A stretch of 6,521 bases of DNA, taken from assembly GCA_947178115.1 (NCBI GenBank), contig CAMWXF010000110.1, forward strand, positions 1-6,521. The letters are read 5' to 3'. The notes under the pieces were generated by a model, which had not been told where the DNA came from, searched no databases, and saw nothing but the letters and a program-made list of their open reading frames with translations. Origin of the DNA: an uncultured Lachnospiraceae bacterium (GTDB lineage: Bacteria > Bacillota > Clostridia > Lachnospirales > Lachnospiraceae). Numbering within the stretch: position 1 is the first letter of the stretch; every line of letters begins with the position of its first letter. Shown one piece after another: positions 1 through 5,331 of this stretch. The position numbers and the translations under genes are program-made.

Positions 1-2
1 TT

Positions 3-164
3 GGTAAAATAGTATTTACGGCGTATTTCATTCCTAAGATGCAGTACACAGCTGTTATCATATGCGAGCCCGTGATATGGTGTTTTATGGTCGTGGAACT
101 GCTGGTGGTCTTTTGGAGAGACCCTTTTATAAGGGAAGGAAAGGTTACGGTAAAAATGTTATAG
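3..164 (+). CDS. C-terminal end of a multi-pass membrane protein, probably MATE-family efflux transporter (partial)
   Basis: An open frame enters from the left edge (first full codon at base 3) and ends at TAG 162-164, giving 53 residues. It has one clear hydrophobic segment at about residues 16-38 (TAVIICEPVIWCFMVVELLV), followed by a charged cytoplasmic-looking tail (WRDPFIREGKVTVKML). The 'EP-IW' pattern entering a last helix, then an aromatic and an 'R-P-I' tail, resembles the last helix of MATE-type drug/sodium antiporters from Clostridia, which export drugs or metabolites in exchange for Na+ or H+. Only the last helix is visible and no catalytic or ion-binding residue can be checked, so the family name is tentative. 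Another polytopic transporter is possible. That the frame is real is better supported: hydrophobic pattern, a stop just before AT-rich intergenic DNA, and the same strand as the next gene. Confidence 0.6.
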   Translation, partial: GKIVFTAYFIPKMQYTAVIICEPVIWCFMVVELLVVFWRDPFIREGKVTVKML

Positions 165-202
165 ACGTAATACAGATTTTACTATAAGTAATGCCTTCAA
201 TA

Positions 203-211
203 TGGTAAAAT
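203..211 (+). promoter_or_regulatory. Candidate extended -10 promoter for the cytidylate-kinase-like gene
   Basis: TGGTAAAAT fits the extended -10 pattern TGnTATAAT with one mismatch in the hexamer. It lies in an AT-rich stretch about 105 bases before the ATG at 316. No good -35 sits 16-18 bases upstream, which extended -10 promoters can tolerate. Transcription would start near 218 and give a leader of about 100 nt. Assigned by eye only. Confidence 0.35.
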
Positions 212-286
212 AAATATAAATAGTACAATCCGGAGGAAGCTTCGGCGTTGCACATGCGGCGGAGCGGCAGGGGATTGTTGCAGATA

Positions 287-307
287 CCTTATAACGGATA
301 AGGAGGG
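287..307 (+). promoter_or_regulatory. Ribosome binding site of the cytidylate-kinase-like gene, partly inside a small hairpin
   Basis: AGGAGGG at 301-307 is a strong Shine-Dalgarno sequence, 8 bases before ATG 316, and fixes that start. Its first three bases (AGG) also form the end of the right arm of a perfect 6-bp hairpin: CCTTAT 287-292, loop AACGG 293-297, ATAAGG 298-303. The hairpin could modestly reduce ribosome access. No known regulatory RNA motif is recognised here. Confidence 0.6.
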
Positions 308-315
308 CAAGACAT

Positions 316-951
316 ATGGAGAATTATGTGATTACGATTGCACGCGGATTCGGGAGCGGCGGTAAGGCGATAGGCAGTCAGCTTGCGGAGGAATTGGGAA
401 TACCATGTTATGCGAAGCAGCTGATCGATATGGCATCGGAGTACAGCGGTATTAACAAGCAGCTATTTGCGGAAGTGGACGAGAAACTGCGTGGCAGTTA
501 CGCTATGAAGCATCTGATGAAGATTCCTTATACTTATGTGGTAGAACCCAGCGATAAGGAATTCACATCCGATATTAACCTGTTTAATATTCAATCGGAG
601 ATCATTCGGGAGCTGGCGAAGACAGAGTCTTTTGTAGTGATCGGTAAGTGCGCGGATTATGTTCTGAGAGATATGCCGAATGTGATCAGCGTCTATGTAG
701 AAGCACCGGAGAAAGATTGTATCACTACTGTTATGGATAGAATGCAGGTGTCAGAGAGCAAGGCGAAAGAACTGGTGCATAAGACAGACAAATATCGGGC
801 GGATTATTATAAGTATTATACGCGTGGAAAGAATTGGAGGGATCCGTTAAATTATGATTTAACCTTCAACAGCTCTAAGGTGGGCTGGGATAACTGCGTG
901 AAGCTGATTAAAGAGTATTTGAATATGAAACAAAAGGCACAGAGCGAATAA
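316..951 (+). CDS. Cytidylate-kinase-like family protein (P-loop nucleotide kinase fold)
   Basis: This 211-residue protein matches the cytidylate-kinase-like family common in Clostridia. Members have the P-loop NMP-kinase fold, but their physiological substrate is generally not established. At the N-terminus, VITIARGFGSGGKAIG (residues 5-20) is the nucleotide-binding loop, a GSGGK form rather than classic GxxGxGKT. It is followed by LAEELGIPCYAKQLI (23-37), the usual 'LA..LGIP-Y---LI' family stretch. VVIGKCADYVL (107-117) matches the conserved second block (commonly 'GRCADYIL'), and SVYVEAP (125-131) the following strand. An Arg/Lys/Tyr-rich lid follows (about 152-170), then NWRDPLNYDLTFNSS (173-187), the typical C-terminal block. 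Length is normal for the family. The ATG follows a strong AGGAGGG site at 8 bases. The gene stands alone between a membrane-protein end and a hairpin, so it is probably monocistronic. It should not be called cmk, because true CMP kinases differ in sequence and usually lie with rpsA or ispH. Confidence 0.88.
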   Translation: MENYVITIARGFGSGGKAIGSQLAEELGIPCYAKQLIDMASEYSGINKQLFAEVDEKLRGSYAMKHLMKIPYTYVVEPSDKEFTSDINLFNIQSEIIRELAKTESFVVIGKCADYVLRDMPNVISVYVEAPEKDCITTVMDRMQVSESKAKELVHKTDKYRADYYKYYTRGKNWRDPLNYDLTFNSSKVGWDNCVKLIKEYLNMKQKAQSE

Positions 952-999
952 TTGGTTCGCTCACAGCGGCAACGGTCTGTGACGGAAGTGAATGAGTGA

Positions 1000-1031
1000 A
1001 AATCCCTTGGAATTTATATTCCAAGGGATTT
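1000..1031 (+). terminator. Hairpin terminator after the cytidylate-kinase-like gene
   Basis: A perfect 14-bp inverted repeat begins 49 bases after the stop codon at 951: AAATCCCTTGGAAT (1000-1013), a 4-base loop TTAT, and ATTCCAAGGGATTT (1018-1031). The stem is a plausible intrinsic terminator. The T-tract is short, only three T inside the arm and then GATATC, so termination may be incomplete. The A-run at 999-1002 makes it look similar from the other strand. Confidence 0.65.
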
Positions 1032-1084
1032 GATATCGTACGGATAAGTAGCAGAAGCGGCATAAACACTGGGCGCTTTAGAGA

Positions 1085-1093
1085 TGGTATAAA
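1085..1093 (+). promoter_or_regulatory. Candidate extended -10 promoter upstream of the structured intergenic segment
   Basis: TGGTATAAA matches the extended -10 pattern TGnTATAAT with one mismatch. No convincing -35 is seen at the usual distance. A transcript from here would start near 1100 and run through the foldable segment at 1193-1264 toward the NYN-LOTUS gene at 1464. The region is AT-rich, so a chance match is quite possible. Confidence 0.3.
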
Positions 1094-1192
1094 TATAACG
1101 GTAGATATTGTATAAAAAGAAAGTAATGGGAGAAAAGTAAAATTTCACGCGTTATGAAGAATGTGACAAATGTTATTTAAATGTAGGATGAG

Positions 1193-1264
1193 GGATAAAA
1201 ACAAACATACATTCCGTAGAATGGCTGTTTGAACCGATGAGCCAATCGGAACGGATGTTTATCC
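1193..1264 (+). other. Candidate structured RNA element (three-way junction) in a 512-base gap without a protein gene
   Basis: The gap 952-1463 has no credible protein gene. It holds the hairpin at 1000-1031, two candidate -10 elements, and this foldable segment. Outer stem: GGATAAA 1193-1199 with TTTATCC 1258-1264 (7 bp). First inner hairpin: CAAACA 1202-1207 and CATTC 1210-1214 pair with GAATG 1219-1223 and TGTTTG 1226-1231, with a 2x2 internal loop and a 4-base loop. Second inner hairpin: CCGAT 1234-1238 with ATCGG 1245-1249. Two-base AA linkers join the first stems, and an 8-base strand (1250-1257) closes the junction. Part of that strand, ACGG(A), can pair with CCGT in and beside the first hairpin's loop. 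I do not recognise a known riboswitch or ribozyme. Read on the minus strand, the first hairpin followed by TTTTT could instead be a weak terminator. Confidence 0.3.
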
Positions 1265-1425
1265 AAAAAGACAATAAAGTAATTGGGTAAATCATGATTT
1301 AATCAAATGCGACTATCAAATCAAAATGAAAAGGCAAGAAAAACAATAGTTATGAAACATGTGTTTTTTACAAACAAAGAATATATGAAATGAAAATGGT
1401 GTACGGATGCGTATACGGAAAATAA

Positions 1426-1431
1426 TATAAT
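1426..1431 (+). promoter_or_regulatory. Candidate -10 element of the NYN-LOTUS gene
   Basis: A perfect TATAAT lies 32 bases before the ATG at 1464, which would give a leader of about 25 nt. The expected -35 position (around 1402-1408, TACGGAT) is a poor match to TTGACA. An 8-bp palindrome, CGTATACG (1410-1417), and two TACGGA copies 12 bp apart (1402-1407 and 1414-1419) sit in the spacer and -35 area. They could be an operator or activator site, but this is inference. Confidence 0.45.
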
Positions 1432-1463
1432 AACACAATATATTTTAGGAAAGGATAATATGT

Positions 1464-2549
1464 ATGGAAGATAAAAGATTTGCGATATTGATCGACACGG
1501 ATAACATTTCGTCAAAGTATATATCTGCAATTATGGACGAGATGACGAAGCACGGAATCGTAACGTACCGGAGGGCGTATGGCGATTGGACAAGCACACA
1601 GGCGAAGGGATGGAAGAAGAACTTGATGGAGAATTCCATCACACCGGTGCAGCAGTTTTCCAATACGGTAGGGAAGAATGCGACGGATTCCACGTTAATC
1701 ATTGATGCGATGGATATTTTGTATACAGGAAATGTGGACGGCTTCTGTATCGTCTCCAGCGACGGTGACTTCACCAGACTTGCGAGCAGACTGCGTGAGT
1801 CGGGTATGATGGTGGTGGGAATGGGAGAGGAGAAGACGCCTCGTTCTTTCCGTACGGCATGTTCACAGTTCACGGTTCTTGAAAACCTGATTGATGAGGA
1901 TGAGGAAGATTTACAGGAAGAGGAGACACAGGAGTCCTCGAAAGGAGCCGTACAGGAGTCGGCCGCGGCCTCCGGTAAGAGTGGTAAAAATAAGAAAAAA
2001 GCGGCGAAAGCAAACGGCGATACGAAGGAATCGACTTCGATCAGCAAGGAAGTGATCGAGAGTGCCATCATCAATATCATTACGGAGAACGAAAACAGAG
2101 ACAAGGAAACAGGTCTTGGGGAAATCGGCAGCAGGCTTCTCAACAAGTATCCGGATTTTGACGTGAGAAACTATGGTTACAGCCTGTTGTCACGCTTTTT
2201 AGAGGAGATTCCCAGTCTGCAGCTGGTGAAGAATAACACAAGAGTCAATGTGGAGATCAGGGAAAACAGGGAGACGGAAGAGGAGATTACCGATTATATC
2301 AAGGCAGTTGTGGGAGATCAGGGCAAAAAAGGCATGCGCGTGAGTGAACTGAGCAACATCGTGCACGGTAAATATAAACGCTTTAAACCGAAGAATTATG
2401 GTTATTCCCAATTCACGAAGTTCCTGCAGGCGATACCGGAGTTGGAGATCTACGGGGATATTAATGCACGGAAAGTAAGAATTGCCGGGCAACAGGACAA
2501 TGTCGCAGAGACGGTACAGCCGGAAGAGAATAATGGCGTAGCTGAGTAA
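1464..2549 (+). CDS. NYN-domain (PIN-like) putative RNase with two LOTUS/OST-HTH RNA-binding domains
   Basis: This 361-residue protein has three domains. Residues 5-140 form an NYN/LabA-like PIN-fold domain: FAILIDTDN (6-14) with Asp11, NATDSTLIIDAMD (72-84) with Asp75 and Asp81, and SSDGDF (98-103) with Asp100 and Asp102. These are the acidic residues expected to hold catalytic metal ions in this nuclease fold. A low-complexity linker follows, acidic (about 144-155) then Lys-rich (about 171-183). Two LOTUS (OST-HTH/OHA) winged-helix domains come next, at about 194-267 and 272-340. Each carries NYGYS (236-240, 311-315) followed by an F-L---IP-L- helix and a closing basic strand. LOTUS domains are known RNA binders, so a cytoplasmic RNase or RNA regulator is likely; the target is unknown. 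The ATG at 1464 follows AGGAAAGGA (1447-1455) at 8 bases; another ATG at 1460 is in a frame that stops after four codons. The response regulator starts 40 bases downstream, so cotranscription is possible. Confidence 0.88.
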   Translation: MEDKRFAILIDTDNISSKYISAIMDEMTKHGIVTYRRAYGDWTSTQAKGWKKNLMENSITPVQQFSNTVGKNATDSTLIIDAMDILYTGNVDGFCIVSSDGDFTRLASRLRESGMMVVGMGEEKTPRSFRTACSQFTVLENLIDEDEEDLQEEETQESSKGAVQESAAASGKSGKNKKKAAKANGDTKESTSISKEVIESAIINIITENENRDKETGLGEIGSRLLNKYPDFDVRNYGYSLLSRFLEEIPSLQLVKNNTRVNVEIRENRETEEEITDYIKAVVGDQGKKGMRVSELSNIVHGKYKRFKPKNYGYSQFTKFLQAIPELEIYGDINARKVRIAGQQDNVAETVQPEENNGVAE

Positions 2550-2573
2550 AATGACGGTAGGCAGCAAATGGCA

Positions 2574-2592
2574 GAGAGGACGATAGAATTTG
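2574..2592 (+). promoter_or_regulatory. Ribosome binding site and TTG start of the response regulator
   Basis: GAGAGGA (2574-2580) lies 9 bases before TTG 2590. The frame has a TAG stop just upstream (2584-2586), so no earlier start is possible. The next in-frame ATG falls inside the receiver domain, after the acidic pocket. TTG is therefore the start, and may keep translation of the regulator low. Confidence 0.8.
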
Positions 2593-3339
2593 GACATACA
2601 GGACAGGAAAAGCAATATTCTGGTGATAGATGATGACGTTGATATCGGCAACATGCTGGAAGAGCTGCTGACGCGAGAGGGGTATGGCGTTATGCGCGCC
2701 TATTCCGGGACGGAGGCTGTGCTTCTGATGGAGCATGCCAGGCGGTATGACGGGCTGTCTTCACAAGAAGGTATGGAAACAAGCGTGGTGCTGCCGGATT
2801 TGATCCTGCTCGACTTGATGCTGCCGGGTATTTCCGGAGAGCAATTGCTGTCGAAATGGGAAGGGATTCCGGTGATCGTGGTCAGCGCCAAGGCGGGAGT
2901 CGATGATAAAGTGCAGCTTCTTCTCGGCGGCGCGGCGGATTATATCACGAAACCTTTTGAGGGAAAGGAACTTCTGGCGCGGGTTGCAGTACAGCTTCGT
3001 AAAAACAGGAATAACACATGTAATGGAAAAGATATATTACAGTTCGATGATATACACCTGTCGTTAACCATGCGCACGGCTGTGATCGGGGAGCAGACTG
3101 TCAGGCTGACGAAGACGGAGTATGCGATTCTAAAGACATTGATGCAGAATCCGACGCAGGTCATAACCAAGTCGGCGCTTTTAGACCGGATCAGTGAGGA
3201 CACGCCGGATTGTATGGAGAGTTCGTTGAAAGTACATGTCAGTAATCTGAGAAAAAAGCTGCGGGAAGCGGGCGGACACGGCAGTGACGGAGAGTATATA
3301 GAGTCAGTCTGGGGAATCGGTTTTCGGATGAAGACATGA
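2590..3339 (+). CDS. OmpR/PhoB-family two-component response regulator
   Basis: This 249-residue cytoplasmic transcription factor has a receiver and a winged-helix DNA-binding domain. In the receiver (about 8-136), the acidic pocket is Asp14-Asp15-Asp16 (ILVIDDD), the phosphate acceptor Asp75 (LILLDLMLPG), the switch residue Ser99 (VVSAKAG) and the conserved Lys121 (ITKPF). The output domain (about 148-247) has the OmpR-type blocks RLTKTEYAILKTLM (172-185), the recognition helix VHVSNLRKKL (216-225) and the wing ending ESVWGIGFRM (238-247). The distance from the acidic pocket to Asp75 is about 16 residues longer than in PhoB-like proteins. The extra residues form a polar stretch around 51-67, between helix 2 and strand 3. 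The partner kinase is almost certainly the one at 5332-6255. A likely target is the TCTTAAC repeat array just downstream. No terminator is seen after the stop, so readthrough into the transporter genes is possible. BcrR/LanR-like regulators of antimicrobial-peptide transporters are the closest functional analogy. Confidence 0.93.
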   Translation: MDIQDRKSNILVIDDDVDIGNMLEELLTREGYGVMRAYSGTEAVLLMEHARRYDGLSSQEGMETSVVLPDLILLDLMLPGISGEQLLSKWEGIPVIVVSAKAGVDDKVQLLLGGAADYITKPFEGKELLARVAVQLRKNRNNTCNGKDILQFDDIHLSLTMRTAVIGEQTVRLTKTEYAILKTLMQNPTQVITKSALLDRISEDTPDCMESSLKVHVSNLRKKLREAGGHGSDGEYIESVWGIGFRMKT

Positions 3340-3379
3340 TAATTCAGAGACAGAATTCGGGAGTCGAAAATATATACCA

Positions 3380-3422
3380 TTTTAATTCAAATCTTAACTC
3401 TTTTCTTAACCGTTATCTTAAC
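3380..3422 (+). promoter_or_regulatory. Tandem direct-repeat operator, likely response-regulator binding site
   Basis: Three exact copies of TCTTAAC start at 3392, 3404 and 3416, a strict 12-bp period. A degenerate fourth copy, TTTTAAT (5 of 7 matches), falls on the same period at 3380. The array ends 7 bases before an extended -10 and so covers the -35 region. This is the classic layout of a site where an OmpR-family regulator binds as tandem dimers and activates a promoter. The adjacent gene encodes such a regulator. That it binds here is inference. Confidence 0.72.
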
Positions 3423-3429
3423 TTTTCCA

Positions 3430-3438
3430 TGCTATAGT
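3430..3438 (+). promoter_or_regulatory. Extended -10 promoter of the transporter-kinase operon
   Basis: TGCTATAGT matches TGnTATAAT with one mismatch in the hexamer. No -35 hexamer resembling TTGACA is found 16-18 bases upstream; that place is taken by the last TCTTAAC repeats. Transcription would start near 3445, giving a leader of about 42 nt before ATG 3487. Together this suggests an activator-dependent promoter. Confidence 0.68.
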
Positions 3439-3486
3439 CATACATGTCAACACAGGATCGGAACGAAATGACAGGAGGAAAGGGTT

Positions 3487-4401
3487 ATGGAATATTGTCT
3501 GACGACAGAGGCACTGTGCAAACTGTACAGGCATACGAAAGCATTAGACGGGCTGTCCATGCATGTGCCCAGGGGATCGATCTACGGATTTGTGGGTAAA
3601 AACGGTGCGGGAAAGACCACATTGATCCGGATGATCTGCGGATTGCAGAAGGTGTCTTCGGGTGAGTATACCTTATACGGAGTAAAGAATACCGACAAAG
3701 GGATTGAAAAAGCCCGGGGAAGAATGGGCGCGATCGTGGAAGCACCGTCTGTCTATATGGATATGACGGCGGAAGATAATCTGAAGCTGCAGTACCGGGT
3801 GCTGGGACTGCCGTCTTATGAGGGAATCAAAGATTTGCTGAAACTGGTCGGCCTTGCGGATACAGGGAAAAAGAAGGTCAAAAATTTTTCGCTGGGAATG
3901 CGGCAGCGTTTCGGAATCGCCGTTGCACTGGCGGGCGATCCGGATTTTCTCATATTGGATGAGCCGATCAACGGGCTTGACCCGCAGGGAATCATAGAAA
4001 TCAGGGAGCTTATTTTGAAGCTGAACCGGGAACGGCAGATCACTGTACTGATTTCCAGTCATATTCTGGAAGAATTATCTAAACTGGCCACACATTACGG
4101 GTTTATCGACAGGGGACGCATTGTCCGGGAAATCAGCGCGCAGGAGATGGAGGCAGCATGCAGGAAGTGTGTCCGCGTAGAAGTAGATAACGCAGGAGCA
4201 CTTGCCCGTGTACTTCATCAGAAACAGATAGAATATCGGATGTTATCAAATGCGGAAGCGGAAATCTATGCGGATATGAGCGTAACGAAGCTGGTACTTG
4301 CCTTGGAAAAGGAACACTGCGAGGTGCTTTCTTACAGGGAATATGACGAAAGCCTGGAAAGCTACTACGTCAATCTGGTGGGAGGTGAAGTGTATGAATA
4401 G
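3487..4401 (+). CDS. ABC transporter ATP-binding protein, BcrA/LanF-like (antimicrobial-peptide export or immunity)
   Basis: This 304-residue cytoplasmic ATPase would power the permease encoded next. Motifs in order: Walker A GKNGAGKT (37-44), a Q-loop position occupied by Glu85 (IVEAPSVY, 83-90), signature FSLGMRQR (134-141), Walker B FLILDEP (154-160) with Asp158 and Glu159, D-loop INGLDP (161-166), and the switch His192 (SSH). Glu in place of the Q-loop Gln is known from LanF lantibiotic-immunity and BcrA-type ATPases (the 'E-loop'), which points to self-protection or resistance against bacitracin-like or lantibiotic peptides. Residues after about 220 form the C-terminal extension usual for this subfamily. 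The ATG has a strong AGGAGG (3473-3478) at 8 bases. The stop overlaps the permease start by 8 bases, implying translational coupling and a 1:1 complex. Expression is probably controlled by the TCTTAAC-repeat promoter just upstream. All catalytic residues look intact. The substrate is not deducible. Confidence 0.92.
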   Translation: MEYCLTTEALCKLYRHTKALDGLSMHVPRGSIYGFVGKNGAGKTTLIRMICGLQKVSSGEYTLYGVKNTDKGIEKARGRMGAIVEAPSVYMDMTAEDNLKLQYRVLGLPSYEGIKDLLKLVGLADTGKKKVKNFSLGMRQRFGIAVALAGDPDFLILDEPINGLDPQGIIEIRELILKLNRERQITVLISSHILEELSKLATHYGFIDRGRIVREISAQEMEAACRKCVRVEVDNAGALARVLHQKQIEYRMLSNAEAEIYADMSVTKLVLALEKEHCEVLSYREYDESLESYYVNLVGGEVYE

Positions 4402-5239
4402 GTTACTTACCGCCAACTTTGCGAGACTGTGGAGAAGCAGGATATTTTATGTACTGGAAATTTTTATGATTGCTTACAGTGTGCTGATATATACTGACAC
4501 ATACATTACTGTTCATAAGAATCATAAGGTATATGAGAATTGGAATTTATTTTTCTTTAATGAGATGTTGTTTATCGGTGTTGCGCTGGCGATTTTTATT
4601 TCTATATATATCGGGGTGGAGTACAGCAACGGGACGATCAGGAACAAGCTGTCAGCAGGGCATTCAAGGCTCCATATTTATATAGCGAATCTGCTTGTCT
4701 GTTATGCTGCCGGTATCATAGCGTGCATTACTTACAGTGTGACATCGGCGATTCTGGGGCTTATTTTGATCGGAAAAGAGACGGTAGGCGGTTTGTGGAA
4801 ACCCGCTCAGGGCATCATCGTTGTGCTTTTTATTCTGATGGCGTACGCGGCAATTTTTGTGTTGATTTCCATGTCGGATATGAATACTGTACGGGCGACC
4901 GTAGTCAGTCTGATGCTTTCCTTCGTTATTCTGTGTGCCGGATTGTATGTTTGTCAGTATCTGTCGATGACTGCGACAATAGAAAGGGTTACAGAGGTGA
5001 AAGATGAATCCGGTGGGATCAAGACAGTGGTGGAGACTGAGTATAATGCAAGATATCTGAGTGGTACGAAGCGGAAAATATATGAATGTGCAGAGCTGCT
5101 ATTGCCCTCCGGGCAGATAATGTATGTTGCAGACCATGGCATCAATTACTCGGTGAAACAGCCGGTATGTATGCTTGGAGTCGCGGCAGTCTGCACCGGG
5201 GCGGGAATCTGGATATTTCGGAGAAAAGATATCAAATAA
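4394..5239 (+). CDS. ABC-2 type permease, membrane partner of the BcrA-like ATPase
   Basis: This 281-residue protein has six predicted membrane helices at about 17-36, 55-75, 96-124, 138-160, 168-190 and 256-275, the usual number for the ABC-2 permease half of BcrB/LanE-like exporters. NGTIRNKLSAGHSR (79-92), in the cytoplasmic loop after helix 2, is a family hallmark thought to contact the ATPase. Helices 5 and 6 are separated by a polar segment (about 191-254, rich in Glu, Lys and Tyr) that should face outside. It is long for a BcrB-type protein and could bind peptide or interact with the sensor kinase. The start chosen is ATG 4394, with GGAGGTG (4381-4387) 6 bases upstream, overlapping the ATPase stop by 8 bases. 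The frame stays open to an ATG at 4298, but that would extend deep into the ATPase gene and lacks an RBS. No second permease gene follows, unlike three-gene LanFEG systems, so the transporter probably uses a homodimer. Confidence 0.9.
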   Translation: MNRLLTANFARLWRSRIFYVLEIFMIAYSVLIYTDTYITVHKNHKVYENWNLFFFNEMLFIGVALAIFISIYIGVEYSNGTIRNKLSAGHSRLHIYIANLLVCYAAGIIACITYSVTSAILGLILIGKETVGGLWKPAQGIIVVLFILMAYAAIFVLISMSDMNTVRATVVSLMLSFVILCAGLYVCQYLSMTATIERVTEVKDESGGIKTVVETEYNARYLSGTKRKIYECAELLLPSGQIMYVADHGINYSVKQPVCMLGVAAVCTGAGIWIFRRKDIK

Positions 5240-5272
5240 CGGAAATGAATAATAGATATCGGCAGTTATTTA

Positions 5273-5305
5273 TTCTATATAGAAATTTCTCGGTAAGTTG
5301 CGAGA
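5273..5305 (+). repeat. Overlapping palindromes in the permease-kinase gap
   Basis: The 92-base gap between permease and kinase holds a perfect 12-bp palindrome TTCTATATAGAA (5273-5284). It overlaps a perfect 10-bp palindrome AGAAATTTCT (5281-5290). A 5-bp hairpin follows: TCTCG 5288-5292 and CGAGA 5301-5305, with an 8-base loop. These may be a regulator site or an mRNA structure that sets the kinase level relative to the transporter. The DNA is AT-rich and no family of sites is recognised. Confidence 0.35.
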
Positions 5306-5331
5306 TTCGTGGAAAGGAGGATCATACCGAA

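Noticed and set aside
992..1033. A 13-codon plus-strand frame (MSENPLEFIFQGI) spanning the hairpin after the first gene
   Set aside because: It is explained by the inverted repeat itself and has no convincing ribosome binding site.
1231..1256. Resemblance to a hammerhead ribozyme core (CCGATGAG ... CGGAAC)
   Set aside because: The invariant CUGAUGA and GAAA core elements are each altered, and no correctly placed third stem and cleavage site were found.
1321..1530. A 69-codon hydrophobic minus-strand frame across the start of the NYN-LOTUS gene
   Set aside because: It begins inside the coding sequence of a solid gene, its hydrophobicity follows from AT-rich DNA, and no promoter or RBS supports it.
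1445..2146. A 233-codon open frame antisense to the NYN-LOTUS gene
   Set aside because: It mirrors the codon pattern of a well-supported gene on the other strand, has Ser/Phe-rich shadow composition, no family features and no RBS.
4298..4393. Upstream extension of the permease to an ATG at 4298
   Set aside because: It would overlap the ATPase gene by about 100 bases, has no RBS, and the added residues do not look like a permease N-terminus. ATG 4394 has GGAGGTG at the right distance.
4723..5007. A 94-codon plus-strand frame inside the permease gene
   Set aside because: It is an out-of-frame shadow of the permease with no RBS or family features.
5086..5331. Upstream extension of the histidine kinase to ATG 5086 or ATG 5245
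   Set aside because: The extension runs through the permease coding region in another frame, adds no recognisable domain and lacks a good RBS. GTG 5332 follows AGGAGG.
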